In this document: positions 56,125-64,000 of the stretch, piece by piece
Position numbering within the stretch: the stretch's first letter is position 1
Layout: each line of letters starts with the position of its first letter
NCBI GenBank assembly: GCA_945865885.1
Contig: CAMBEZ010000003.1
Location: 25,345 to 89,344, forward strand
From: Owenweeksia hongkongensis DSM 17368
Lineage (GTDB): Bacteria > Bacteroidota > Bacteroidia > Flavobacteriales > Schleiferiaceae
Length of the DNA stretch: 64,000 nucleotides
Direction of reading: 5' to 3'
Translations under genes and position numbers: made by a program
Notes under the pieces: generated by a model
Database searches by the model: none
Told to the model about the DNA's origin: nothing
The model's input: the letters and a program-made list of their open reading frames with translations, nothing else

Positions 56125-57840
56125 TCACCGAATCTTGTGAACCCGGCGCAAGTCCAAGGTAAACAGCGGGTGGCGCGGTAAGCCCTTCACTCGGCGGGGT
56201 ACGGCCCGCACCGATACGTCGTACCACAAAGGAAGTACGGGAAGTTGATCGTGGATTTGTTGGTCCAAGGCCGCCATTTGCGCGGCGCGCTCGTGGGGAT
56301 CTTGCACGCGCAAAGCCGCATCCAAAGAAGCGTCAAATCCGGGCAACCGGGTGCGGGTGTAGTTGGGGCCCCGCGGCGTCCACTTGCGCGAATCAAACAA
56401 GGATAAATAATTCTCAGCGTCTGGGTAATCCGCAATCCAAGAGGCTTTGAACAGCGCCAAGCCCGCCTGAGATTTAGACTCGCGAAAGGATGCGGCAGGC
56501 AACACCTCCACGCGAGCGGGCAGGCCCAGTGCGGACCACTGTCCTTGGATGAATTCACAGACGTCGCGGCCAGATTCCGTAGTGCTCAAAACCAGCGGTC
56601 CGCCCGGAGCCACCCAGCCGGAGGCATCCAAACAACCGGCCGCTCGGAGCAGCGCTCGCGCTTCCTCAGGCGCGTAGCGCAAAGGATCTTCCCACTCCGC
56701 GGCAGGCCGGTACCCGGGCAGCCCCGCGGGAATCATGCCGCCGTGCGCCGGAACCCCCATGCCGTTTTTCAAATGACGAACCAATGCCGCACGATCCACG
56801 GCCAACGAAAGTGCCCGACGCACCCGAACGTCGGCCAGAACGGACGGCTGTGGATTTTCCATCCGAAAAGCCAGGTACTCTGTGTTTAAAAACGGAGCTA
56901 CGTGCAGCACCAGACGCTCCCGGAGCGCGGGCTGTAGCTCGCCTGCTGGCGTGAGCAATTGGTCTTTATACGCCGCATCGACCCCGTGAATTTCGTCCAA
57001 ACCGCCGCTTAGAAAAGACAAATAGGCCGCTTGCCGATCTGCCACAAACCGAATGGAAACTGCCTCCAAATAAGGCAGCCGACGTCCGGCCGCATCCCGC
57101 TCAAAGTAATGGGTGTTGCGCCGAAGCACCAATTTTTCGCCGTCGTTCCACGCTTGGAACCGAAAAGGTCCGCTGCCCACTGGGCGCTTGCCAAAATCCG
57201 CCCCAAGTGCCTCTACGCTCTCGCGCGGCACTACCGAGCAATACGGCATGGACAACAGACCAAAGGGGGACGGACCACCGGCCGCAAAGCGGAGTTCCAC
57301 AACGGAATCGTTGGGAGCTGCCAAAAACTCCAATCCGTCCAAAACCCAAGCCCCCGGCGCGGCCAAGGAAGGGCTGCGCAGGCGCTCCAAGCTGTACACC
57401 ACGTCCGACGCAACCACCCTACGTCCCTGGGGCAACCCCGGTCCGCGGTGAAAGTCAACATCCGGGCGCAGCACAAACCGAATGCTACCGTCTGCGGATT
57501 GGGACCAACTTTTGGCCAGCAACGGACGCGGCTGCAGCGCACTGTCCAATTCAATCAGGGTGGAAAACAGATGGCGCGCCGTCCAGAGGGTGGCTTGTTC
57601 CCGGGCAAAAGCGGGGTCCAAGGTGGCGATGCCCGTGGGCTCGTTGTACCGAAACACTTTGGACTCCTGCTGTTCGCTTGTACCCGTGGCTTCTCCAGGA
57701 GTTCCGGGACTGCATTGGCTGATCAACCCCCATGCCAGAATCCCCGCTACAACGCGGCCGGTCGCAGGAACGAACCGTTGGCCCTTCCATCCCAAAACGA
57801 GGTGAAAAAGGCTGTTGGATAGGGGTTGAAAAGCGCGCAC
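56125..57840 (-). CDS. Family 5 extracellular solute-binding protein (oligopeptide ABC type)
   Basis: 571 residues from GTG 57840, selected because TACCTTTG lies 4 nt before it; upstream ATGs would put the promoter inside the gene. A hydrophobic segment (VVAGILAWGLISQC) leads to Cys43, an atypical lipobox (Gln at -1). The SBP_bac_5 fold follows: VFRYNEPTGIATLDPAFARE, LLAKSWSQSADGSIRFVLRP, VVASDVVYSLERLR, PVGSGPFRFQAWNDGEKLVL, ADVRVRRALSLAVDRAALVR and ASWIADYPDAENYLSLFDSR. It would bind peptides or similar solutes. No permease or ATPase genes are adjacent, so its transporter is elsewhere. Monocistronic. Confidence 0.91.
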   Translation of the reverse strand: MRAFQPLSNSLFHLVLGWKGQRFVPATGRVVAGILAWGLISQCSPGTPGEATGTSEQQESKVFRYNEPTGIATLDPAFAREQATLWTARHLFSTLIELDSALQPRPLLAKSWSQSADGSIRFVLRPDVDFHRGPGLPQGRRVVASDVVYSLERLRSPSLAAPGAWVLDGLEFLAAPNDSVVELRFAAGGPSPFGLLSMPYCSVVPRESVEALGADFGKRPVGSGPFRFQAWNDGEKLVLRRNTHYFERDAAGRRLPYLEAVSIRFVADRQAAYLSFLSGGLDEIHGVDAAYKDQLLTPAGELQPALRERLVLHVAPFLNTEYLAFRMENPQPSVLADVRVRRALSLAVDRAALVRHLKNGMGVPAHGGMIPAGLPGYRPAAEWEDPLRYAPEEARALLRAAGCLDASGWVAPGGPLVLSTTESGRDVCEFIQGQWSALGLPARVEVLPAASFRESKSQAGLALFKASWIADYPDAENYLSLFDSRKWTPRGPNYTRTRLPGFDASLDAALRVQDPHERAAQMAALDQQIHDQLPVLPLWYDVSVRAVPRRVKGLPRHPLFTLDLRRVHKIR

Positions 57841-57844
57841 AAGG

Positions 57845-57852
57845 CAAAGGTA
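57845..57852 (-). promoter_or_regulatory. -7 promoter element (TACCTTTG) for the solute-binding protein gene
   Basis: Exact consensus ending 4 nt before GTG 57840; decides the start codon. Divergent from the mtaB element, 5 nt apart. Confidence 0.7.
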
Positions 57853-57857
57853 GTCCG

Positions 57858-57865
57858 TACCTTTG
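57858..57865 (+). promoter_or_regulatory. -7 promoter element (TACCTTTG) for mtaB
   Basis: Exact consensus ending 8 nt before the mtaB ATG. Confidence 0.7.
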
Positions 57866-57873
57866 CACGTTAT

Positions 57874-59184
57874 ATGGGAGCGACGGTAGCTTTTCACACC
57901 TTGGGCTGCAAATTAAACTTTGCAGAGACCTCAGCCCTGGCCCGGGATCTGGTTCAGGCCGGCTACGCCAAAGTGGATTTGGCGGACGGGGCCGACGTGG
58001 TCGTCATCAACACGTGCTCGGTGACGCAACAAGCCGATGCCGAATGCAAAACCGTAGTGCGGCGTGCTTTGAAAGCAAACCCCAACGCATTTGTGGCGGT
58101 AACGGGGTGCTATGCCCAACTGAAACCCAGCGAAATTGCTGCTATGGACGGCGTGGATCTGGTTTTGGGCGCCAAAGAAAAAATGAACCTGCCGGCTTTT
58201 TTGGCCGACTTGACCAAACGTCCGCACGCGGAGGTACACTCCTGCGAAATCGACGACGTGGATCAATTCACCAGCGCCTACAGCGCGGGGGATCGCACCC
58301 GTGCGTTTTTGAAGGTCCAAGACGGATGCGATTACAAATGCACCTACTGCACCATTCCCTTGGCGCGGGGCATCAGCCGGTCCGCTCCGGTGGAAGCTGT
58401 GGTTCGCGATGCGCAATCCATTGTGGAACAAGGGATTCAGGAGGTGGTACTCACCGGCGTGAATATTGGGGACTACGGAAAGGGCGAATTTGGCAACAAA
58501 CGCCACGAACACACTTTTTTGGACCTGCTGCACGCCTTGGACGCCGTGGAGGGATTGGACCGGATTCGCATTTCCTCCATTGAACCCAATCTCTTGAGCG
58601 ACGAAATCATCGATTTCACCTACGCTTCCAAGCGTTTTGTTCCCCACTTCCACATCCCGCTCCAAAGCGGCAACAACGAAGTGCTCGGCAAAATGAAGCG
58701 TCGGTACCGGCGGGAACTGTACCAAGAACGGGTGGAGCGCATCGTATCTACCCGGCCGGAAGCCTGCATTGGCGTGGATGTGGTAGTGGGTTTCCCTGGC
58801 GAGACCGAGGAGCACTTCCTGGATACCTACCGCTTTTTGGAACAACTCCCCATCGGTTACCTGCACGTATTCACGTATTCGGAGCGAGCCAACACCGAGG
58901 CGGCGGAACTTCCGGGAGCCGTGCCGGTGGCCGAGCGCAAGGCCCGCAACCACCGACTTCGTTTGTTGAGCGCCATCAAGCAACGCGAATTTGCCGTGCG
59001 CCACGAAGGCTCCCTCCGGCGCGTTTTGTGGGAAACGGAAGACCGCAACGGCCGCCTGTTGGGCTACACGGAAAACTACCTCCGCCTGAGCCGTCCTTTT
59101 GACGCCAGCCGCGCCAACACCGTGGAGCACGTGGTGGTGGGGACCTTGCGGCCCGACGGAACCCAAGAAGCCCTAAACCCATGA
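57874..59184 (+). CDS. mtaB: tRNA t6A37 methylthiotransferase MtaB
   Basis: 436 residues from ATG 57874. The N-terminal methylthiotransferase domain has its three cluster cysteines in HTLGCKLNFAET, INTCSVTQQAD and VTGCYAQLKP; the radical SAM motif is CDYKCTYCTIPLARG; VVGFPGETEEHFLDTY and YLHVFTYSERANTEA are canonical, and a C-terminal TRAM-like region follows (RRVLWETEDRNGRLLGYTEN). It converts t6A37 to ms2t6A37, acting on the product of the Sua5-dependent pathway. Its stop overlaps the next gene by 4 nt. Confidence 0.96.
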   Translation: MGATVAFHTLGCKLNFAETSALARDLVQAGYAKVDLADGADVVVINTCSVTQQADAECKTVVRRALKANPNAFVAVTGCYAQLKPSEIAAMDGVDLVLGAKEKMNLPAFLADLTKRPHAEVHSCEIDDVDQFTSAYSAGDRTRAFLKVQDGCDYKCTYCTIPLARGISRSAPVEAVVRDAQSIVEQGIQEVVLTGVNIGDYGKGEFGNKRHEHTFLDLLHALDAVEGLDRIRISSIEPNLLSDEIIDFTYASKRFVPHFHIPLQSGNNEVLGKMKRRYRRELYQERVERIVSTRPEACIGVDVVVGFPGETEEHFLDTYRFLEQLPIGYLHVFTYSERANTEAAELPGAVPVAERKARNHRLRLLSAIKQREFAVRHEGSLRRVLWETEDRNGRLLGYTENYLRLSRPFDASRANTVEHVVVGTLRPDGTQEALNP

Positions 59185-59993
59185 TGGACGCTGCCTTTGC
59201 CCAAGCGCTGGAAAACGCTATTCGTCCGGTTGGACGCTACATTGCCAACGAACGCAAGGGATTTTCCTCGTCTGCCGTGGAAACCAAGTCCTTGAATGCT
59301 TTGGTGAGTTACGTAGACCAAGAGGCAGAAAAACAATTGGTGGAGGCGTTGCACGGTCTTTTGCCGGATGCCGGGTTCATCGCAGAAGAAGGCAGTGGCG
59401 CTCCTTCCCCAGACGGTTCTTGGGACTGGGTGGTGGATCCGCTGGACGGCACCACCAATTTCATTCACGGAATTCCCACCTACGCCGTGAGCGTTGGGCT
59501 GCTGCACCAAAACACCTTGGTGGCGGCGGCCGTTTACGAGCTGGGGCAAGACGAGTACTTTGCCGCGGAGTTGGGACGTGGAGCGCGCTGCAACGGAAAC
59601 TCCATCCGCGTGTCGCCCACCCAAAACTTGTCGGACAGTCTGGTGGCTACCGGCTTTCCCTACTACGATTTCAGCGAAATGACCGCGTACACCAACACCC
59701 TTCACGCTTGCTTTCGCGAAACCCGCGGTATTCGGCGTTTGGGAAGTGCCGCTACCGATTTGGCCTACGTGGCCTGTGGCCGGTTCGAAGCTTTTTTTGA
59801 GCACGGATTATCTCCCTGGGACGTTGCTGCCGGCATTTTGTTGGTGCGCGAGGCGGGCGGCTGGGCGGGATCCTTTGGCTCACACACCCCGGACGACCGC
59901 ACCTTGGTGCACCACCGGGAATTGGTGGCGGGCAACAAAGAAGCCGGGCAAGCACTGCACCAGCTGGTTCAACACCATTTTCAACGTCCATGA
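59181..59993 (+). CDS. Inositol monophosphatase family protein
   Basis: 270 residues. Metal-binding motifs are intact: DAGFIAEEGSG (Glu-Glu), WDWVVDPLDGTTNFIHGIPT (DPxDGT) and LSPWDVAAGILLVREAGGWA (WDxAAG). The family covers inositol-1-phosphatase, SuhB and 3'(2'),5'-bisphosphate nucleotidase-like enzymes; no inositol pathway is evident, so the substrate is left open. ATGA overlaps on both sides (mtaB and rfbC). Confidence 0.93.
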   Translation: MMDAAFAQALENAIRPVGRYIANERKGFSSSAVETKSLNALVSYVDQEAEKQLVEALHGLLPDAGFIAEEGSGAPSPDGSWDWVVDPLDGTTNFIHGIPTYAVSVGLLHQNTLVAAAVYELGQDEYFAAELGRGARCNGNSIRVSPTQNLSDSLVATGFPYYDFSEMTAYTNTLHACFRETRGIRRLGSAATDLAYVACGRFEAFFEHGLSPWDVAAGILLVREAGGWAGSFGSHTPDDRTLVHHRELVAGNKEAGQALHQLVQHHFQRP

Positions 59994-60571
59994 AGTTTAT
60001 CCCCACTCCCCTGCCCGGCATGTACGAGGTGCACCCCCGGGTGTTCTCCGATGAACGCGGTTACTTTTTTGAATCCTACAACCAGCAGGCGTGGGAAGCG
60101 GCCGGAATCCAGGCCCACTTCGTGCAAGACAACGAAAGCCAAAGCGCTCGGGGTGTTTTGCGCGGTCTGCATTTTCAGCAACCGCCTCGTGCCCAGGGCA
60201 AGTACGTAACGGTTGGCGCAGGGGCCGTATACGACGTAGCCGTTGATTTACGTCCCAACTCGCCCACCTACGGCCAACATTTTGGGTTGGTTCTGACGGC
60301 CGCTGCAAAAAACGGTTTGTGGATTCCCCCCGGTTTTGCGCACGGATTTCTCACCTTGGAAGACAACACCGTTTTTCGGTACAAGTGTACGGATACGTAC
60401 GCACCGGAAACTGAGGGCTGCCTGGCTTGGAACGACCCCACCGTTGGGATTGACTGGGCCGGAATTTGGAACCAGTACGTGGGACCCAACGGGGCCGATT
60501 TTGCTCCACAACTGAGCCCAAAAGACCAACAAGGGACCCTTTGGACGCATTTTACCTCACCCTTCGCATGA
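59990..60571 (+). CDS. rfbC: dTDP-4-dehydrorhamnose 3,5-epimerase
   Basis: 193 residues, complete RmlC cupin: VFSDERGYFFESYN, VQDNESQSARGVLRGLHFQQ (His of RGLHFQ), KYVTVGAGAVYDVAVDLRPN, SPTYG, and IPPGFAHGFLTLEDNTVFRY with the catalytic Tyr region. It epimerises dTDP-4-keto-6-deoxyglucose on the way to dTDP-L-rhamnose for O-antigen or other surface glycans. The other rml genes are absent; it is instead tied by ATGA overlaps between the phosphatase gene and uvrA, an odd place for it. Confidence 0.95.
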   Translation: MKFIPTPLPGMYEVHPRVFSDERGYFFESYNQQAWEAAGIQAHFVQDNESQSARGVLRGLHFQQPPRAQGKYVTVGAGAVYDVAVDLRPNSPTYGQHFGLVLTAAAKNGLWIPPGFAHGFLTLEDNTVFRYKCTDTYAPETEGCLAWNDPTVGIDWAGIWNQYVGPNGADFAPQLSPKDQQGTLWTHFTSPFA

Positions 60572-63441
60572 GCGCAAAAGCTGTCCCAAAAATGTCCCCC
60601 CTCCCGGAAACGCCTCCGGAAGAAGAATTCATCCGCATTTATGGCGCGCGAGAACACAACCTGCACAATCTAACGCTGTCCATTCCGCGCGAAAAGTTAG
60701 TGGTCATCACCGGTTTGAGCGGAAGCGGAAAATCCTCTCTAGCATTCGACACCCTGCACGCGGAAGGCCAGCGTCGGTATATGGAAACCTTTTCCGCCTA
60801 TGCACGTCAATTCATGGGCAATTTGGAACGTCCGGACGTGGACGCCATCGAAGGATTGAGTCCCGTCATTGCGATTGAGCAAAAGACCACCAACCGAAAC
60901 CCCCGCTCTACGGTAGGAACGGTTACTGAAGTATACGATTTCTTGCGCTTGCTCTACGCCCGCGCCTCTACCGCCTATTCCCAAACTACGGGAGAAGCTA
61001 TGGTGAGCTATACGGATGCGGAAATATTGGATCGCGTACTGGAAACTCAGAACGGCGAAACCGTAGCGGTTTTGGCGCCCGTGGTGCGTTCCCGCAAAGG
61101 CCACTACCGCGAACTGTTTGAAAGCATGGCCAAACAGGGGTTTCTGCGGGCGCGCGTCAACGGCGTTTTGGTGGAGATTACCCGCGGCATGAAATTGGAC
61201 CGCTACAAAACCCACGACATCGAGGTGGTCATTGACCGCTTGGTGGTGGAATCGGACAAACCGGACCGCTTGCGCCAAGCGCTGCAACTGGGCATGAAGC
61301 ACGGAAAAGGCTCCGTTGGCATTCTGCACCTGGCCAGCAACAAGCTTATTCCCTATAGCCGGCACCTCATGTGCCCCACGTCTGGCGAAGCTGCCCCGGA
61401 TCCGGAACCCAATACGTTTTCGTTCAACTCCCCAAAAGGGGCCTGTCCGCAGTGCCACGGCTTGGGCGAGGTGCGCGAAGTGGATTTGGACCGACTGGTC
61501 CCAAACCCAAAAAAATCCATTAAAGAAGGGGCTTTGGCGCCGCTCGCAGAACAAAAGAAATCCTGGATCCACCAACAACTGGAGTGGATTGGGTTGCGGT
61601 TTGGATTTGACCTGAACACCCCGTGGGAAGACATTCCCGAAGCCGGACAGGCTGCCATTTTGTACGGAATCCAAGAGACCTTTGAAGTGCCCAATAAGGC
61701 CGTTGGCGTAACCCGTCGGTTAAAAATTGATTACGAGGGAATCATCCCTTTCCTGAACACCATGGCCACCACCGAAGGCAATCGCTCTATTCAGCGATGG
61801 GCCGAAGAATACTTGGTGGACCGAACGTGCCCCAGCTGCTCTGGGCAGCGGCTCCGCTCCGCGGCTCTGCAATTCAAAGTTGCGGGCAAAACCATTGCGG
61901 AACTGGCCAACTGGGACCTGGCTTCCTTGGCGCATTGGTTGGACACCGCTGAAGCAGAACTTCCGTCTGCCCAACAAAAAGTGGGCGCTGAAATCTTCAA
62001 GGAACTCCGTACGCGGATTGGCTTTTTGAACAATGTAGGACTGACCTATTTGGCGCTGAACCGGCCTTCGCGCAGTTTATCCGGTGGCGAGGCACAACGC
62101 ATTCGGTTGGCCACCCAGATTGGGTCGCAACTGATGAACGTTCTGTATATTTTGGACGAGCCCAGCATTGGATTGCACCAGCGAGACAACCAACGGTTGA
62201 TCGAAAGTTTGCAGCAACTGCGGGACGTGGGCAATACCATTTTGGTGGTGGAGCACGACTTGGAGACCATGAAGGCCGCAGACCACATCATAGACATGGG
62301 GCCGCGCGCGGGCATCCACGGCGGACGTATAGTGGCCCAAGGCACCTTCGACGAAGTGGCCGCAGCCCCCACGCTCACCGGTGCTTTTTTGCGCGGCGAA
62401 ACACACCTCCCCGTGCCGTTGGTGCGCAGGCCCGGAAACGGAACCGAATTGGTTTTGGAAGGGGCCACAGGCAACAACCTGCACAACGTTACTTTGCGCA
62501 TCCCGCTGGGAACCTGGACATCCGTCACCGGGGTTTCCGGCAGCGGAAAGTCTACCCTGGTCAACGAAACCTTGTACCCCCTGCTGGCGGCCTACTGCTA
62601 CAACGCACTGGACAAACCGTTGCCCTACCGCGCCATCCGCGGATTGGAACTCTTGGACAAGGTGATCGACGTGGACCAAAGCCCCATTGGCCGTACCCCG
62701 CGCTCCAACCCCGCCACCTACACCGGACTGTTCAACGAAATCCGCAACCTGTTTGCGCAACTTCCGGAAGCCAAAATACGCGGGTACGCCCCCGGACGGT
62801 TCTCCTTCAACGTGAAAGGTGGTCGGTGCGATGTGTGCGAAGGCGACGGCATGCGGTCCATTGAGATGAATTTCCTGCCCGACGTCTACGTGCCCTGCGA
62901 AGGTTGCCGCGGCAAGCGATTCAACCGCGAAACCCTGGAGGTTCGCTACAAAGGAAAAAGCATTTCCGACGTCTTGGAAATGAGCGTGGAAGATGCCGTT
63001 CAATTTTTCGAAAACCTCCCCAAAGCAAAACGCATCCTGCAAACCTTGCACGACGTTGGCCTGGGCTACCTCACCTTGGGCCAGTCCTCCACCACCCTCT
63101 CCGGCGGGGAGGCGCAACGCGTGAAACTGGCCACAGAACTCTGCAAAAAAGACACCGGACGCACCCTGTACATCCTGGACGAACCGTCGACCGGTTTGCA
63201 CTTTGAGGACGTGCGCATTTTGGCAGGTGTTTTGCAACGGTTGGTGGGCAAAGGCAACACCTTGATCCTCATTGAGCACAACACAGACCTCATCGAACAG
63301 TCCGACTGGGTGATTGACCTGGGCCCCGAAGGAGGTTCCGGCGGCGGGCGCATTGTGGCCGAAGGAACGCCCGAAAAACTGGCCAAGGACCCCAACAGCA
63401 CCACCGGACGCTATCTTTCCGGGGGACGTTCAGCACGATAG
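60568..63441 (+). CDS. uvrA: Excinuclease ABC subunit A, copy 2 (canonical type)
   Basis: 957 residues from ATG 60568 (ATGA overlap with rfbC). Opening [20 protein letters not shown], Walker [76 protein letters not shown]; second half [40 protein letters not shown] and [20 protein letters not shown]. The second zinc module CDVCEGDGM...CEGCRGKR is complete; in the first, CxxC is reduced to CPTS while the later CPQC remains. It scans DNA with UvrB for bulky lesions. Longer and closer to canonical UvrA than the copy at 42288. Confidence 0.97.
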   Translation: MSAKAVPKMSPLPETPPEEEFIRIYGAREHNLHNLTLSIPREKLVVITGLSGSGKSSLAFDTLHAEGQRRYMETFSAYARQFMGNLERPDVDAIEGLSPVIAIEQKTTNRNPRSTVGTVTEVYDFLRLLYARASTAYSQTTGEAMVSYTDAEILDRVLETQNGETVAVLAPVVRSRKGHYRELFESMAKQGFLRARVNGVLVEITRGMKLDRYKTHDIEVVIDRLVVESDKPDRLRQALQLGMKHGKGSVGILHLASNKLIPYSRHLMCPTSGEAAPDPEPNTFSFNSPKGACPQCHGLGEVREVDLDRLVPNPKKSIKEGALAPLAEQKKSWIHQQLEWIGLRFGFDLNTPWEDIPEAGQAAILYGIQETFEVPNKAVGVTRRLKIDYEGIIPFLNTMATTEGNRSIQRWAEEYLVDRTCPSCSGQRLRSAALQFKVAGKTIAELANWDLASLAHWLDTAEAELPSAQQKVGAEIFKELRTRIGFLNNVGLTYLALNRPSRSLSGGEAQRIRLATQIGSQLMNVLYILDEPSIGLHQRDNQRLIESLQQLRDVGNTILVVEHDLETMKAADHIIDMGPRAGIHGGRIVAQGTFDEVAAAPTLTGAFLRGETHLPVPLVRRPGNGTELVLEGATGNNLHNVTLRIPLGTWTSVTGVSGSGKSTLVNETLYPLLAAYCYNALDKPLPYRAIRGLELLDKVIDVDQSPIGRTPRSNPATYTGLFNEIRNLFAQLPEAKIRGYAPGRFSFNVKGGRCDVCEGDGMRSIEMNFLPDVYVPCEGCRGKRFNRETLEVRYKGKSISDVLEMSVEDAVQFFENLPKAKRILQTLHDVGLGYLTLGQSSTTLSGGEAQRVKLATELCKKDTGRTLYILDEPSTGLHFEDVRILAGVLQRLVGKGNTLILIEHNTDLIEQSDWVIDLGPEGGSGGGRIVAEGTPEKLAKDPNSTTGRYLSGGRSAR

Positions 63442-63470
63442 CACTTCCCCATCTTCCGAACCAACACACC

Positions 63471-64000
63471 ATGACCCAAGACAACGACCGCCGTTTGCAG
63501 CAAGCCTTCAAACGCAAAACCTGGAACGAATCCAAGACCAACGACTCCTGGGCCATTTTCAAAATCATGGCGGAGTTTGTGGCGGGCTACGAACGGTTGT
63601 CCAAAATCGGACCCTGCGTGAGCATTTTTGGTTCCGCCCGATTCAAAGAAGACAATCCCTGGTACCTCTTGGCGTCCGAAATCGGAGAGAAATTGGCAAA
63701 AAAGGGCTACGGAATCATTTCTGGAGGAGGGCCCGGCATCATGGAGGCCGCCAACAAGGGGGCAAAAGCAGGTGGTGCCGCATCGGTTGGATTGAACATT
63801 GAACTGCCCTTTGAACAGCACAACAACCCCTACATCGACCGCGACAAGAGCATTGACTTTGATTACTTTTTTGTCCGCAAGGTCATGTTTGTAAAGTACT
63901 CCCAAGGTTTTGTGGTGATGCCCGGCGGATTCGGCACCTTGGACGAGTTTTTTGAGGCCATCACGCTGATCCAGACCCAGAAAATCGCACCGTTTCCGGT
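63471..64000 (+). CDS. LOG-family (TIGR00730) nucleotide-binding protein (partial, runs off right edge)
   Basis: Open from ATG 63471 to the window end (176 codons). It reads MTQDNDRRLQQAFKRKTWNE, then CVSIFGSARFKEDNPWYLLA, KKGYGIISGGGPGIMEAANK and VMPGGFGTLDEFFEA, the GGGxGxM and PGGxGTxxE motifs of the LOG (lysine decarboxylase-like) family. Members act as cytokinin-type nucleoside 5'-monophosphate phosphoribohydrolases or PpnN-like nucleosidases. The N-terminal 40-residue extension is typical of the Bacteroidota branch. It follows uvrA by 29 nt. Confidence 0.92.
   Translation, partial: MTQDNDRRLQQAFKRKTWNESKTNDSWAIFKIMAEFVAGYERLSKIGPCVSIFGSARFKEDNPWYLLASEIGEKLAKKGYGIISGGGPGIMEAANKGAKAGGAASVGLNIELPFEQHNNPYIDRDKSIDFDYFFVRKVMFVKYSQGFVVMPGGFGTLDEFFEAITLIQTQKIAPFP

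Noticed and set aside
63471..64000. Lysine decarboxylase
   Set aside because: The old family label; the PGGxGTxxE and GGGxGxM motifs identify a LOG-type nucleotide phosphoribohydrolase family member.
1..64000. CRISPR arrays, tRNA/rRNA genes, integrases, insertion sequences, defence or secondary-metabolite clusters
   Set aside because: I looked for direct-repeat arrays, cloverleaf-like segments, transposase motifs and foreign composition and saw none; the window is nearly continuous core genes.

Overview
This window looks like a chromosomal segment of a Bacteroidota bacterium, most likely Flavobacteriales-like, with a fairly high GC content. The evidence is: a complete Na+-translocating NADH:quinone reductase operon, a type IX secretion substrate (C-terminal sorting domain) and a T9SS plug-type protein, bacillithiol genes (bshA, ytxJ), DUF5606 and DUF1573 proteins, two uvrA genes, almost no Shine-Dalgarno sequences, and many copies of the Bacteroidota -7 promoter element TAnnTTTG. 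The family or genus cannot be fixed from the sequence alone. I saw no tRNA, rRNA, CRISPR array, insertion sequence, prophage or defence island. No gene-free stretch exceeds 300 bases; the longest (14590-14776) holds two terminators.

Layout. 1-5417 (minus): an operon def, lipoprotein, DUF5606, mazG, ppk, ppx (ppx runs off the left edge). 5445-14589 (mostly plus): ruvX, dapD, a glycosyltransferase, cca, a pRiA4b-ORF3-like protein, miaA, lpxK, gatB and a thioredoxin-like lipoprotein, plus one small minus-strand gene. 14777-19367 (minus): a large Asp-box T9SS cargo protein, lipA, ytxJ and a 42-residue lipoprotein. 19409-22173 (plus): ung, rmuC, rlmB. valS is minus. 24990-28027 (plus): a DUF1573 protein, an aminotransferase, murB and a small membrane protein. 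28083-35010 (minus): nqrABCDEF and apbE, the flavin transferase that matures NqrB and NqrC. 35132-37464 (plus): T9SS plug protein and a Sua5-type tRNA t6A gene. 37488-39027 (minus): tatC, lptB. recQ is plus; an ECF sigma factor with a small following ORF is minus; uvrA copy 1 is plus. 45233-51285 (minus): an operon of a GH3/beta-lactamase-like fusion, a MORN protein, bshA, a SUI1-like factor and a TrmH-family methyltransferase. 51339-56082 (plus): a small membrane protein, mutL, two rhomboids and a membrane EEP nuclease. A solute-binding lipoprotein is minus. 57874-64000 (plus): mtaB, an inositol-monophosphatase-family gene, rfbC, uvrA copy 2 and a LOG-family gene cut by the right edge.

The genes are almost all housekeeping: envelope building (lpxK, lptB, murB, dapD, rfbC), translation and tRNA modification (gatB, miaA, cca, mtaB, tsaC, rlmB, valS, def), DNA repair (two uvrA, mutL, ung, recQ, rmuC, ruvX), respiration and thiol redox balance. 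The strongest unexpected signal is not a gene cassette but the expression architecture. Many start codons sit only 4-8 nt after a TAnnTTTG element, which places transcription start at or near the start codon (leaderless mRNAs), and many internal operon genes are joined by 4-nt ATGA overlaps. I did not find a convincing undescribed multi-gene system; the best small-scale novelties are a 42-aa lipoprotein co-translated with a bacilliredoxin-like gene, a candidate small RNA at 45130-45211, and a MutL without a recognisable endonuclease motif.
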